Positions 33,339 through 43,497 of a stretch of 64,000 nucleotides of DNA are shown piece after piece. Numbering within the stretch: position 1 is the first letter of the stretch; each line of letters opens with the position of its first letter. The notes beneath the pieces were generated by a model that had not been told where the DNA came from, did not search any database, and saw only the letters and a program-made list of their open reading frames with translations. This stretch comes from Rhizobium herbae (GTDB lineage: Bacteria; Pseudomonadota; Alphaproteobacteria; Rhizobiales; Rhizobiaceae), in assembly GCF_019511375.1 (NCBI RefSeq), contig NZ_JAEUAO010000003.1:124001-188000 (forward strand). Reading direction: 5' to 3'. The position numbers were made by a program, and so were the translations under genes.

Positions 33339-34315
33339 CGATGCGCGACAAGCGCCAAGGTTTCTTTGCTCGGGCGATCCGCAAGGAATGCGAGGGCTGC
33401 CGCCCCGACCAGCCCGGAGTTTTGTCCTAGCGCGGCGCGGACGACGCTCACGTCCTTGAACGCCGGCATCGCCCAGCGGGCGACGTATTCCTGGATGCCA
33501 GGGCGGAGGCGGTCGAACTCATGGGAGAGACCACCTCCCATAATCACCACGTCCGGACTAAAAATGTGGATCAGACTTACAAAGCCGCGTCCGAGGATCT
33601 CGGCCTCCTCGTCGATTAGAAGGTTGGCGAGGAAGTCCCCACCTCTTCCAGCGGCGAACACATCTCGGCTGTGAAGCGCGGTTCCATCTTTGCCGAGCCG
33701 AGTCTCGTGGCTATCTGCCGCACGTGCGCGAGCCCGCTTGGTGAACGCCGTCCCGGACCCGTATGCCTCGAAGCACCCCTTGTTGCCGCAAGGGCAAATT
33801 TCCCCGTTTGGCATGACCGACATGTGGCCCACGTGGGCGGCCATGCCCTTCCTGCCGCGAAGCACTCGTCCATCCGCGATGACCCCGCCGCCGATACCCG
33901 TGCTGACGGTGACATACACCAGGTTGGCCAGGCCCCGCCCGGCCCCAAACTGCCATTCGCCGATTGCGGCTGCGATTCCGTCGTTCTCCAGGCAGACCGG
34001 AAATGCGAACTGGCGCTGAAGTTCGGCCTTCAGTGGGAAGTCCGCAAACCCGGAAAGCGTCGGGATATCCCGGGCGACCCCACTCACGGTATCGATCGGG
34101 CCGGGCGTGGAGACGCCGATGCCTACGACTAGCGACAGCTTCGATGTTGCCAGCAAGCTATCGACCAATCCGCTGATTTGCGAAAGGACCCCTTCAGGAC
34201 CGACGTGGGCCTCCGTCTGCTCCTCCATGCGCGCTACAATATTGCCCCGCTCATCGACGAGAGCCGCACGGACCTGTGTCCCTCCCAAATCTATCCCAAT
34301 GGCAACCTGATGCAT
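33335..34315 (-). CDS. ROK family sugar kinase
   Basis: This protein of about 326 residues starts MHQVAIGIDLGGTQVRAALV (ATP phosphate loop). The catalytic Asp lies in CLENDGIAAAIGEW and the zinc motif is GEICPCGNKGCFEAYGSG (C-x-C-G-x-x-G-C). There is no DNA-binding domain, so it is a kinase, probably for a hexose or ketose such as glucose, allose or fructose. ATG 34315 matches the family start; a 59-codon upstream open frame overlaps the epimerase gene and is discounted. Paired with the neighbouring epimerase-like gene it recalls an allose/allulose route, but that is inference. Confidence 0.92.
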   Translation of the reverse strand: MHQVAIGIDLGGTQVRAALVDERGNIVARMEEQTEAHVGPEGVLSQISGLVDSLLATSKLSLVVGIGVSTPGPIDTVSGVARDIPTLSGFADFPLKAELQRQFAFPVCLENDGIAAAIGEWQFGAGRGLANLVYVTVSTGIGGGVIADGRVLRGRKGMAAHVGHMSVMPNGEICPCGNKGCFEAYGSGTAFTKRARARAADSHETRLGKDGTALHSRDVFAAGRGGDFLANLLIDEEAEILGRGFVSLIHIFSPDVVIMGGGLSHEFDRLRPGIQEYVARWAMPAFKDVSVVRAALGQNSGLVGAAALAFLADRPSKETLALVAHR

Positions 34316-34329
34316 TTCCGAACCGTGCG

Positions 34330-35031
34330 TTAGAGTGCGTGTAGCCACCCCATTCGCTCTTCGAGCGACGGAGCGTTGAAAGCCAGGGACCCAAGTACGA
34401 CCGTCTCCGCGCCGGCCTGGCGAAGCACGGGCACCGTGTGTTCGCGAATGCCACCGTCGGCGGCTAGCACGATCCGATGCGTCGCACCGCAATCTGCGAT
34501 GATCTTGCTAGCTTGTTGCAGGCGGGTACCCGCCCTCTCGTCCAATCCATGACCCTTGACGCCAATCGCGGTCCCGAGGAGCGTAATGAAACTTAGTCGG
34601 GATGCGAACTTCGCCGCGCGCTCAACGGGCGTATCCACCTTGATCACCATGCCGGCGGCCACGTTCCGCCGATCCAGCAGGTCGAGCGCGGCGTTCGCCA
34701 CAGCTTCGTTTTCGACATGGATGCTGATGAGATCGCTGCCCGCATCGATGAACTGCTCAACCTGAGAAAGGAGGATGCTGTCGGCAACCATCAGATGGAC
34801 ATGGATCGGGCGTGACGAGACTCTGCGCACACTTGCGACGAGATCCGGAAAGAACAACATAGCAGGCGCGAAATGGCCGTCTGCGACGTCAACGTGAAGA
34901 ATGTCGGCGAAACTCTCGACGCGTGCAAGATCGTCACCCAGACGCACAAGCTCAGCCGACCACACTGAAAATTCGGCAATCAGCCGGTTCGCGGGAAGGT
35001 TGGCGATCCAATTCTTTTCAGGTCTAGTCAT
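34330..35031 (-). CDS. ribulose-phosphate 3-epimerase family protein
   Basis: This 233-residue TIM barrel starts MTRPEKNWIANLPANRLIAE. Family features are ILHVDVADGHFAPAMLFFPD (metal ligands and catalytic Asp, compare D-V-M-D-G-H-F-V-P-N), RPIHVHLMV, and AADGGIREHTVPVLRQAGAE for the phosphate-binding end. It is divergent from housekeeping Rpe, for example at N-P-N, so a sugar-phosphate epimerase of AlsE type is plausible. It overlaps the hydrolase gene by 8 bases and is followed by the ROK kinase. Confidence 0.88.
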   Translation of the reverse strand: MTRPEKNWIANLPANRLIAEFSVWSAELVRLGDDLARVESFADILHVDVADGHFAPAMLFFPDLVASVRRVSSRPIHVHLMVADSILLSQVEQFIDAGSDLISIHVENEAVANAALDLLDRRNVAAGMVIKVDTPVERAAKFASRLSFITLLGTAIGVKGHGLDERAGTRLQQASKIIADCGATHRIVLAADGGIREHTVPVLRQAGAETVVLGSLAFNAPSLEERMGWLHAL

Positions 35032-35845
35032 CTCTCAAGCTCTCTAGGAAACTGCCCAGTGCGAGGCGAAAATCGGCGACGTATCGCTGTCGGCTCTCGG
35101 CCTTCGGTGTGATTTCTACGAGGCGCGCTCCAGGTATCATTTGGGTGAGTGCAGACGCATGCGTGAGCGGATGGATAAGGTCCCTCTTGTGGCCGATTAC
35201 CAGCGTGGGGACATCGAGACTGCGGACCTCTTCCTCCGTCACGCCCGGTCCATCCGCCGAGATCGCCGACAGAAGCGCCGCGGTTACTTCGATAGGAGCA
35301 CGCGTAAAGAACCCCTCGAGCGACGCCAGATTGTCCGGCGCTTCGGCGGCGAGGCTGCGACCGTGGGCGCTGGTGAGAAAGGCCGCCCTCGCCTCTTCCG
35401 GCGGCAACGTCTTCAATAGCCGTCCGACCTCGGCGTTGGGCGACATGTTCGCCGGCGCCGCTTCGATCACCCAGGCCGGTCGGGCGATGACCAGCCCCTT
35501 GACGAGATCCGGCCGTTTGACGGCAAGGCGCAGCGAGATCGCCGCTCCCATCGAAATACCGCCGACCACCACCGGATCAGGGAAGTTCTGCTCGAGGTAG
35601 TCAGCAACGTCGTCGGTGAACGTGGCGATCAACAGGCTGTCGAGTGCCCCCGTCTGCGAGCGGCCGTGCCCACGGGCCTCGACCGTGATGCGGCGCAAGC
35701 CAGGCTTCGCCGGGAATGCTTCATCCGTTTGGCCTGCGTCGCCGCATAGACCATGCTGGAATATGATTGCCTGTCCTTCGCCGGCCGTATCGACGTTCAA
35801 AACGGTTCCGTCAGCGGTCTTGAGCGGAGCGAAGGTCTTGGCCAT
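35024..35845 (-). CDS. alpha/beta hydrolase
   Basis: This 273-residue alpha/beta hydrolase starts MAKTFAPLKTADGTVLNVDT. The oxyanion segment is QHGLCGDA, the nucleophile Ser lies in VVVGGISMGAAISLRLA (G-I-S-M-G), the acid is probably Asp in LVIGHKRDLIHP, and the lid region is about 130-190. A terminal His is not obvious, which needs checking. In this operon it might hydrolyse a lactone or glycoside ester. It overlaps neighbours on both sides by 1-8 bases. Confidence 0.88.
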   Translation of the reverse strand: MAKTFAPLKTADGTVLNVDTAGEGQAIIFQHGLCGDAGQTDEAFPAKPGLRRITVEARGHGRSQTGALDSLLIATFTDDVADYLEQNFPDPVVVGGISMGAAISLRLAVKRPDLVKGLVIARPAWVIEAAPANMSPNAEVGRLLKTLPPEEARAAFLTSAHGRSLAAEAPDNLASLEGFFTRAPIEVTAALLSAISADGPGVTEEEVRSLDVPTLVIGHKRDLIHPLTHASALTQMIPGARLVEITPKAESRQRYVADFRLALGSFLESLRDD

Positions 35846-36681
35846 TAGCCTGCTCCGTCCTGAAGGTGTTGCGTCAAGAATGATGCAACTCCTGAAGCTT
35901 CGCTGGCCGACAGACCGTGGGTGACGAGGCTACCGTTGAAGCCGATGGCCTTCAGGCATCCCAAGTAGTGAGCGTAGTCGAGGACGCCTTTGCCTGCGGT
36001 GGCGAAAGTGCCGTCTGGGTTGCGGTCTTTGGCATGTGCCATGACGATGCGATCCGCCAGGCGGTCGACTGCCTGCGAGACGACCCTACGTTGTTGATCC
36101 AGGCTTGCCACTTCGAAAAGATTGGCGGGATCGAGCACGACCTTGATGCGCGAGCTTTTCATCTCGTCGATCAGCAAGCGCGCCTTCTCGGCAGAATTCA
36201 CGACGTTGGCCAGTTCGGGTTCTATCCCGAGATAGACGTCGTACCGTTCGGCGATGTCAACAGCCGTCTCCATGGCGGCCAGAAGATCGCGCCATGCCTC
36301 TGGCGTGTTGTTGTCGGCATGTTCCTTCCACTGATCGATCGGGTCACGCGTGCCGGTGCAAAGCGTGATCAGACGCGTCGACATCCCCGCGCAATGGCGC
36401 GCAAGCACCTCGAGCCTCTCATGACCCGCCGCACGCAAACCTTGGTCCGGGTGGATCATGTTGTAGGTGCCGGACACCGCCACCACGTCCACGCCGCAGG
36501 CTTTGGCCGCCTCCGCCACCGCCTGGGCCTGACTGTCTGAAATCTCGTCGGGCATTGAAGAAAGGCCCGAGCAAGCCAGGTTGTACTGCGCGCTCGCATA
36601 GCCTGCGGCGGCGACAGACTGGAGCACTGCGCGGGGATCAGTGCCGTCGAACGTCTTTGCGAAAATTCCAAGCTTCATCAC
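35845..36681 (-). CDS. sugar phosphate isomerase/epimerase (xylose-isomerase-like TIM barrel)
   Basis: This 278-residue AP_endonuc_2/IolE-type barrel starts MMKLGIFAKTFDGTDPRAVL. Metal-ligand-like residues appear in YDVYLGIEPELANVV (Glu), KVVLDPANLFE (Asp) and VMAHAKDRNPDGTFATAG (His-x-Lys-Asp), with a Glu/Gly-rich last strand. Such enzymes isomerise or dehydrate keto sugars and inososes. It follows the Gfo/Idh/MocA dehydrogenase with a 4-base overlap, a frequent pairing in sugar oxidation pathways that pass through a keto intermediate. Confidence 0.88.
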   Translation of the reverse strand: MMKLGIFAKTFDGTDPRAVLQSVAAAGYASAQYNLACSGLSSMPDEISDSQAQAVAEAAKACGVDVVAVSGTYNMIHPDQGLRAAGHERLEVLARHCAGMSTRLITLCTGTRDPIDQWKEHADNNTPEAWRDLLAAMETAVDIAERYDVYLGIEPELANVVNSAEKARLLIDEMKSSRIKVVLDPANLFEVASLDQQRRVVSQAVDRLADRIVMAHAKDRNPDGTFATAGKGVLDYAHYLGCLKAIGFNGSLVTHGLSASEASGVASFLTQHLQDGAG

Positions 36682-37754
36682 ACACCACCTGAAACGTCCG
36701 CCAGCGCGACGCGCTTCCCGGTCTCAGCCGACCGCGCGATCGCGACCATCGCCTGAACAGAGGCTACACCGTCGTCGATGTTCGCCCCTTCGAGAACCGT
36801 GCCGTCCAGAATGCTGCGCGCAAAGCCCTCCACCTGACGACGATAGAAGTGGCCATCCGCGCCCAGCACGCGGTGGGTAGCTCCGTCCGCCTCGCGGAAG
36901 ATGTCGACTTCGCTCGATTTGTAATACCAGGGATTGTACGTCTTCCCGAGAATGCTGCCGTTCTTGCCGTAGATCTGGAAACCTTCATGCCAGTCCATAC
37001 GCACTTGGACGGTCAGATCGAGATGGCCAAGCGTGCCGGAGGCGAATTCGACGTCTACGAACCAGCACCAGATACCCGATCGCTCCGAGAGGCGCGCATT
37101 TACGGCAACGATGTCGCCGGCGAAGTATCGGGCCGTATCAATCAGATGGCAGCCGTGGGCCAGCATGTAGTATCGACGAAGATCTGCCTTGGGGTTGGTG
37201 GACGGACGCTTGGCATTTGCACTGGTCACAATCAGCGGCTGAACGGCATCTGTCATCGGATAGCGGTGGGTGTTATCGCAATACCACGCCTTCAGCGCGA
37301 TCATGTCGCCCATCTCGTCAAGGATGAACGACTTGGCCGCCTGGAGCCCTGCGTCGAAGCGCTTCATATGCCCCACCTGGAACACCTTGCCCGACCTTTC
37401 GACGGCCGACTTCAGATCAAGGCACTCCTCCACGGTCACGCCGACCGGCTTCTCGCACAGCACATGTTTGCCCGCTTCCAACGCGCGAATGGAGGTCGGA
37501 ACATGGAACGCGTCTGCGGTTGCGATGATGACGGCGTCGAGTTCCGGATCGGCGAGCATCCGGTCATAGTCGTTGTAGGATCTCTGAGCCCCGTGGGTGA
37601 TGACCATCCGCTCGCGTAGATCGTCCGCAACGTCGCAGATCGCATAGAGGTCGGCATTGGCGGCTTTTGTACAGGCCTCGAAGTGGGCGGCCTGGGCGAT
37701 CTGCCCGGCTCCCAGTACTCCCACGCGAAGACGTCTTTCCTGTTTTGCTGGCAT
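36678..37754 (-). CDS. Gfo/Idh/MocA family sugar dehydrogenase
   Basis: This 358-residue protein starts MPAKQERRLRVGVLGAGQIA. The Rossmann motif is VGVLGAGQIAQAAHFEAC, followed by DAVIIATADAFHVPTSIRAL and the family lysine motif HVLCEKPVGVTVEECLDL (E-K-P). The C-terminal half is the alpha/beta substrate domain, with HGCHLIDTARYFAGD supplying the catalytic-type His (D-x-x-H). It probably oxidises an imported sugar at a ring hydroxyl. It sits 24 bp after the ATPase gene and overlaps the isomerase by 4 bases. Confidence 0.92.
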   Translation of the reverse strand: MPAKQERRLRVGVLGAGQIAQAAHFEACTKAANADLYAICDVADDLRERMVITHGAQRSYNDYDRMLADPELDAVIIATADAFHVPTSIRALEAGKHVLCEKPVGVTVEECLDLKSAVERSGKVFQVGHMKRFDAGLQAAKSFILDEMGDMIALKAWYCDNTHRYPMTDAVQPLIVTSANAKRPSTNPKADLRRYYMLAHGCHLIDTARYFAGDIVAVNARLSERSGIWCWFVDVEFASGTLGHLDLTVQVRMDWHEGFQIYGKNGSILGKTYNPWYYKSSEVDIFREADGATHRVLGADGHFYRRQVEGFARSILDGTVLEGANIDDGVASVQAMVAIARSAETGKRVALADVSGGV

Positions 37755-37778
37755 TGGTGTGTCCCTGAAACTGAGTTT

Positions 37779-38870
<1,092 letters not shown>

Positions 38871-38874
38871 GACG

Positions 38875-39786
38875 TTATCCTTTGACTGCGCCGGCCATCA
38901 GGCCGCGAAGGAAGTAGCGGCCCGCAGCCACATAGATGACGATGGTTGGCAGGGCCGCGATCATCGCGGCCGCCATGTCCTCGTTGTAAGCCTTGGTCCC
39001 GGTCGAGGTATTGACGAGATTGTTGACGGCGACGGTAATCGGCTGGCTGGAGCCGGCGGCAAAGGAGACGCCAAAGAGGAAGTCGTTCCAAACGCCGGTA
39101 AACTGCCAGATGATCGACACCATGACGATTGGCCACGAGATCGGCAGCAGGATGCGGAAGAAGATCGCCCAAAAGCCCGCGCCGTCGACCCGGGCCGCCT
39201 TGAAGATTTCTGCCGGCACCGTCACGAAATAGTTGCGGAAGAACATCGTAGTGAAGCAAACGCCGTATACGACGTGCACGAGCACTAGACCCGGAATGGT
39301 GCCCGCGAGACCGAGCATGCCAAGCAGTCCGGCCATTGGAATTAGAACAATCTGAAGCGGAATGAAGCAGCCGAACAGGATCAATCCGAAAAGGACGTTG
39401 TCTCCTCGGAACCGCCAGGTGGAGAAGACGTAGCCATTCAATGCGCCGAGGCCGACCGAAATTAAAGTTGCCGGGACGGCGATCAGGAACGAGTTGCCGA
39501 AGTATCCCTGAAGACCGCCGCAGGCGACACTGATGCATGCCGAATTCCACACGGAAGCCCACGCTTCGATCGTAGGGGCCTGCGGTACGGAAAGAAGGGT
39601 TCCGCTGCGGATCTCTTCCATGCTCTTCAGCGAAGTCATGACCATCGAGGCCAAAGGCGCGAGGAACAAAGCGGCGAGCACGACCAAGCAGCCATAGACG
39701 AAGATGCGCCCGAACATCTTGGTCGGATTAAGCGATCGTGGTCGCCCCAGGGCCATCGCAAAGCTGCTGTCAGGCACGGCGGTCAT
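38875..39786 (-). CDS. carbohydrate ABC transporter permease (MalG-type)
   Basis: This protein of about 303 residues has six membrane helices, starting at [20 protein letters not shown]. The EAA loop reads [20 protein letters not shown], then the R-I-L-L-P-I-S-W-P motif. ATG 39786 overlaps the upstream permease stop by 17 bases and is favoured over an earlier in-frame ATG at 39828. It pairs with 39770-40651 as the CUT1 translocation pore. Confidence 0.92.
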   Translation of the reverse strand: MTAVPDSSFAMALGRPRSLNPTKMFGRIFVYGCLVVLAALFLAPLASMVMTSLKSMEEIRSGTLLSVPQAPTIEAWASVWNSACISVACGGLQGYFGNSFLIAVPATLISVGLGALNGYVFSTWRFRGDNVLFGLILFGCFIPLQIVLIPMAGLLGMLGLAGTIPGLVLVHVVYGVCFTTMFFRNYFVTVPAEIFKAARVDGAGFWAIFFRILLPISWPIVMVSIIWQFTGVWNDFLFGVSFAAGSSQPITVAVNNLVNTSTGTKAYNEDMAAAMIAALPTIVIYVAAGRYFLRGLMAGAVKG

Positions 39787-40651
39787 CGCGCAGCTCCGCA
39801 TAGAGATAGGGGACAATGATGGCGGCAAGGCTCGTCAGCATGACGGTCGCACTGGCCGCGCCCACGCCAAGTTCGTTGCGGGTGAAGGTCATCGAATACA
39901 TGAATGTCGAGGGCAGTTCCGTCGAGACGCCTGGCCCGCCCTTGGTGAGGGCGACGACGAGGTCGTAGCTCTTGATGGCGAGATGGGCTTCGATGACGAA
40001 CGCGGTCAGGAATACGGGCCTGAGAGCCGGAATGACAATGCGCGTGTATACTTTATGGATGGGGGCGCCGTCGATGCGCGCCGCACGAAGTATCTCCGTG
40101 TCGACCCCACGAAGACCTGCCAGGAACAGCGCCATGACGAAACCGGCGACCTGCCATACGCCCGCGATGACAATCGTGTAGATGGCCCAGTCCGGATCCA
40201 CCAACCACTGGAAGGTGAATGACTGCCAGCCGAGGCTGCGCACCATGTGCTCCAGACCCAGACCCGGATTGAGAAGCCATTGCCAGATCACCCCGGTGAC
40301 CACGAAGGACAGCGCCATCGGATAGAGGAATATGGCGCGGAACACGCCTTCCAACCGAATTTTCTGATCGATCAGGATGGCGATGTAGAGGCCGAGACAG
40401 GTCGCAACCACGACATAGAGACCGCCGAAGATCGCCATGTTTTCAACCGCGGTGATCCAACGTGGATTGTCGAACAGCCGTTCGTATTGCCGCAAGCCGA
40501 CAAAATCGAACCTGGCGAACATCTTCGATCCAGTGAAGGAAAGAAGCGCGGTATAGGCGATAAAGCCGTAAACGCAGATCGCGATCGCCGCCAACGATGG
40601 CGATAGGACGAACGCCGGCAACGCGGCTTGTAAACGTTTGGAAGGGGTCAT
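39770..40651 (-). CDS. carbohydrate ABC transporter permease (MalF-type)
   Basis: This protein of about 293 residues starts MTPSKRLQAALPAFVLSPSL, with six membrane helices. The EAA loop is TEILRAARIDGAPIHKVYTR, followed by IVIPALRPVFLT. The frame is open to 40729, but the extra residues are Ala/Gly-rich and reach close to the binding-protein stop. I prefer ATG 40651, although its ribosome site is weak. Confidence 0.9.
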   Translation of the reverse strand: MTPSKRLQAALPAFVLSPSLAAIAICVYGFIAYTALLSFTGSKMFARFDFVGLRQYERLFDNPRWITAVENMAIFGGLYVVVATCLGLYIAILIDQKIRLEGVFRAIFLYPMALSFVVTGVIWQWLLNPGLGLEHMVRSLGWQSFTFQWLVDPDWAIYTIVIAGVWQVAGFVMALFLAGLRGVDTEILRAARIDGAPIHKVYTRIVIPALRPVFLTAFVIEAHLAIKSYDLVVALTKGGPGVSTELPSTFMYSMTFTRNELGVGAASATVMLTSLAAIIVPYLYAELRDDRRA

Positions 40652-40744
40652 TGCTTTCTGCCCGATTTCAGCGGCACCAGCCGCCTGGGCGACTGGTGCC
40701 GCGCAAGAGTTGGTCGCAGCCGCGGCCAACCCCTGGGAGGATTT

Positions 40745-41998
40745 CTATCTGGCGGCGTTGATCGCAGTCACAAGCGCCGCGACAGCATCCTTGGACGGCA
40801 TGTCGGAGTTGAAGTGCTGCGTGACGACGTCAAACATGGCGCGCTGGATGCCTGCCGGCTCGGCATGGCCATGTGCGAGCGAACCCATAAGCGTCCCGGA
40901 TGACACCGCGCTCTTGAGATCGCCCATGGATTTCTTCGCGCAGGCGTCGAACTTGTCGCCGGAAACGTCCGTTCGAGCCGGGATCGAGCCCTTCACCAGA
41001 TTGAACGCCTCCTGGAAACTCGGCGACATGACGCTCGCCGCGAACTTATGCTGGGCCGCCAACTTGCTGTCTCCCACCGGGAACATGGCAAAAAAGTCGG
41101 TGTTGAACAGGAACGAACCTTCGGTGCCGGGCGCTGTGACGCAGAGGATATCCACGCCCGGCGTGAGGTTGGCTTTGACGATCTCGCCCTTCGTCCAATC
41201 GCCCATGAGCTGCATGGCAGCCTCGCCCTTGAGCACCATCGCGGTGGCAAGGTTCCAATCCCTTCCGGAGAAGTTAGGATCGACATACCCGCGGATCTTG
41301 CGCATCTGGTCAAAGACCTTGACCATCGTATCGGAGTCCAGTGCGGCATCGTCCAATTCAAGGATGGCCCTCTTGTAGAACTCCGGACCACCGATCCCGA
41401 GAACGACGTCGTCGAAGACTGTCGCGTCCTGCCACGGCTGCCCTCCGTGGGCGAGTGGAACGATGCCCTTTTCCTTGAGCTTGTCCGCGACCGCGTTGAA
41501 TTCGTCCCAGGTCTTGGGCGGCTCGAGGCCGTTGTCCTTGAAGACCTTTGCGTTGATCCAGAGCCAGTTCGGGCGATGGATGTTCACCGGCACGGCCTGC
41601 CACTTGCCATCGTGCACGGCGAAGTTCTTGATCACGTCAGGGACGACCTTGCCCCACCCTTCTTGGTCGGCGATAGAGGTCAGATCGCCGAGGAGCCCCT
41701 CCTCCGACCATTCGTTGACCGCCATGCCGAGCAACTGCGCCGCCGTCGGTGGATTGCCGGAAGTCACCCGCGCCTTCAGGGCCGTGTTGGCCGCCTCGCC
41801 GCCACCACCCGCGACTGGCATGTCCTGCCAGCCGACGCCTTGCTTCTGAAGGTCATCCTTCAAGACGCTAACGGCGGCGGCTTCGCCGCCCGAGGTCCAC
41901 CAGTGCAACACCTCGACGCTGTCCTGCGCGAGGGCGAAGCCGGACACCGAAGCGTTGAGCGCCGCGGCGATGGCCAGTGATGCGAAGGTCGATTTCAT
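40745..41998 (-). CDS. sugar ABC transporter substrate-binding protein (glucose/mannose-type)
   Basis: This 417-residue exported protein has a signal peptide MKSTFASLAIAAALNASVSG, cleaved near ALA-QDS (residues about 24-25). The mature start VEVLHWWTSGGEAAAVSVLK is typical of the GtsA-type glucose/mannose binding family (CUT1). It is the first gene of the ten-gene operon. A ROK-type dyad operator lies 60 bases before its start and the ROK regulator is divergent. Confidence 0.93.
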   Translation of the reverse strand: MKSTFASLAIAAALNASVSGFALAQDSVEVLHWWTSGGEAAAVSVLKDDLQKQGVGWQDMPVAGGGGEAANTALKARVTSGNPPTAAQLLGMAVNEWSEEGLLGDLTSIADQEGWGKVVPDVIKNFAVHDGKWQAVPVNIHRPNWLWINAKVFKDNGLEPPKTWDEFNAVADKLKEKGIVPLAHGGQPWQDATVFDDVVLGIGGPEFYKRAILELDDAALDSDTMVKVFDQMRKIRGYVDPNFSGRDWNLATAMVLKGEAAMQLMGDWTKGEIVKANLTPGVDILCVTAPGTEGSFLFNTDFFAMFPVGDSKLAAQHKFAASVMSPSFQEAFNLVKGSIPARTDVSGDKFDACAKKSMGDLKSAVSSGTLMGSLAHGHAEPAGIQRAMFDVVTQHFNSDMPSKDAVAALVTAINAAR

Positions 41999-42058
41999 TT
42001 AGTTCCTCCCGTGGGCGGCCCCATGCCGCCTCTGCAAACAGACGGCTTCTCCTCGTCC

Positions 42059-42081
42059 GTTTGTTTGGATTGAAAACAAAC
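42059..42081. promoter_or_regulatory. ROK-repressor-type dyad operator
   Basis: GTTTGTTT (42059-42066), 7 bases, AAACAAAC (42074-42081): a perfect 8-bp inverted repeat between the binding-protein gene and the divergent ROK regulator. NagC/XylR-type ROK repressors are known to bind TTTGTTT/AAACAAA-like dyads. A shorter TTGAC/GTCAA dyad follows at 42085-42102 and could overlap a -35 element. Confidence 0.65.
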
Positions 42082-42152
42082 ATATTGACGCGAGTGTGTC
42101 AACTTGCTTCGATAGGCGGCGAACAAAAAAGTGAACAGAAAGACGCAGCGGC

Positions 42153-42202
42153 GGCGAGGCTGTCACAATTTTAGAAACCGCATAATCGGCGACAGCCTCG
42201 CC
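42153..42202. repeat. 12-bp perfect inverted repeat in the divergent region
   Basis: GGCGAGGCTGTC (42153-42164) and GACAGCCTCGCC (42191-42202) are exact reverse complements separated by 26 bases. It lies 87 bases before the ROK gene start and could be a second operator or a leader hairpin in its transcript. Confidence 0.6.
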
Positions 42203-42288
42203 TGAAACGACTATATGCTTTCGCTCGAAAGGGGATCTCGCGCGGATTCGCTACCGGCCTTGCAGGCCCAACCTAGTCGGAGCACTTC

Positions 42289-43491
42289 ATGTCCATGCCC
42301 AGCGCCGTCAGGCACATCAACGAAGTCAGGGTGCTCGATGTCGTCTTTCGGCAAGGCAAGGTCAGCCGCGCCAACATCGCCCGTGAACTTGGACTTACGC
42401 GGTCGACCGCCAGCAGCATTGTGGCGAGCCTCACCGAAGAAGGATTGCTTGTCGAAGACAATTCGGAAGACGACAAGAGCGCGGGCACCGGACGCCCCGG
42501 CACGTTCGTTCGTCTCAACTCCAACTACGGAGTTTTCATTGGCGCAGACATAGGCGTCGGTCGTCTTACGGTCGTCGCGCTCGACATGGAGGCGCGGGTC
42601 GTCGCTCAGTCGCAATCGAACTTCGATTTGGCTGACGCCGACCCCGAAAGCATCATTCAGCAATTGGTCAGGACCGTAAAATCGCTCATCAAGAGCCTTT
42701 CGCAGAAACATACGGTCCGAGGGCTGTGCCTGACGGCGCCCGGCGTCATTGATCGGACCGGAACGATCCTACGCGCTCCGATCCTTGGGTGGCGCCAGGA
42801 ACCGATCCTGGACAAACTCGAGAAAGTGCTTCCCGAAGATCTCCTGCTTGCTGCGGAAAACGATGCCAACGCCTTCGCGATGGCGGAGATGTACCGCTCG
42901 AAGGACGAGAGCACCGACACGGAGATTTACATCTTCCTCGACGCCGGCGTCGGCGGCGCGATCGTCAACTCAGGACAATTGTTGCACGGGCAGGACGGTT
43001 ATGCCGGAGAGCTTGGTCATATCATCCTTGGAGATGAAGGCTTCGTTGAGCTCGCGACCATTTCCGGATCCTTCGAGAGCTTCATAGGCCGTGAGGCGGT
43101 GCTCGCCCGCTATCGCTTTCATGGAGGATCGGCCAGCAACATCGATGAGTTCGCCAGCGCTGCCCGGCGACAAGAGCGTGCAGCTCTGTCGACGCTGACT
43201 GATTGGTCCTTTTACCTTGGCAGGGGTGTCGCCACCCTGACCAGCATCTTCAACCCGGCACGAATTGTGCTCGGTGGCCCCGTCGCGATGCTCTACGACC
43301 TGTGCCGGGACCAGGTCATGGCCAATGTTCGCCAGAATCTGCTGGACGAGCACCCCATCCCGGAGATCCGCCTGTCCAAACTCGGCCCGGAAGGGCCTGC
43401 TATCGGAGGAGCCTCGATGCTGCACAAACGAATGCTTTCGGTCAATGAAGAGTTGATCTATCGCCGCAACCGCACATCGTCGGGTCGCTGA
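42289..43491 (+). CDS. ROK family transcriptional repressor
   Basis: This 400-residue protein has an N-terminal winged helix (VSRANIARELGLTRSTASSI, residues about 25-60) and a sugar-kinase-like effector domain. The effector domain has GADIGVGRLTVVALDM (phosphate loop) and LAAENDANAFAMAEMY. The ROK zinc motif (C-x-C-G-x-x-G-C) is absent: the segment after GELGHIILGDEG has no cysteines. Regulation therefore may not need zinc, or the fold is stabilised otherwise. It is divergent from the sugar operon and presumably represses it until a pathway sugar binds. Confidence 0.92.
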   Translation: MSMPSAVRHINEVRVLDVVFRQGKVSRANIARELGLTRSTASSIVASLTEEGLLVEDNSEDDKSAGTGRPGTFVRLNSNYGVFIGADIGVGRLTVVALDMEARVVAQSQSNFDLADADPESIIQQLVRTVKSLIKSLSQKHTVRGLCLTAPGVIDRTGTILRAPILGWRQEPILDKLEKVLPEDLLLAAENDANAFAMAEMYRSKDESTDTEIYIFLDAGVGGAIVNSGQLLHGQDGYAGELGHIILGDEGFVELATISGSFESFIGREAVLARYRFHGGSASNIDEFASAARRQERAALSTLTDWSFYLGRGVATLTSIFNPARIVLGGPVAMLYDLCRDQVMANVRQNLLDEHPIPEIRLSKLGPEGPAIGGASMLHKRMLSVNEELIYRRNRTSSGR

Positions 43492-43497
43492 TAGCCG

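Noticed and set aside
42289-43491. ROK protein as a sugar kinase
   Set aside because: An N-terminal winged helix is present and the zinc motif is missing, so a transcriptional repressor is the better call.
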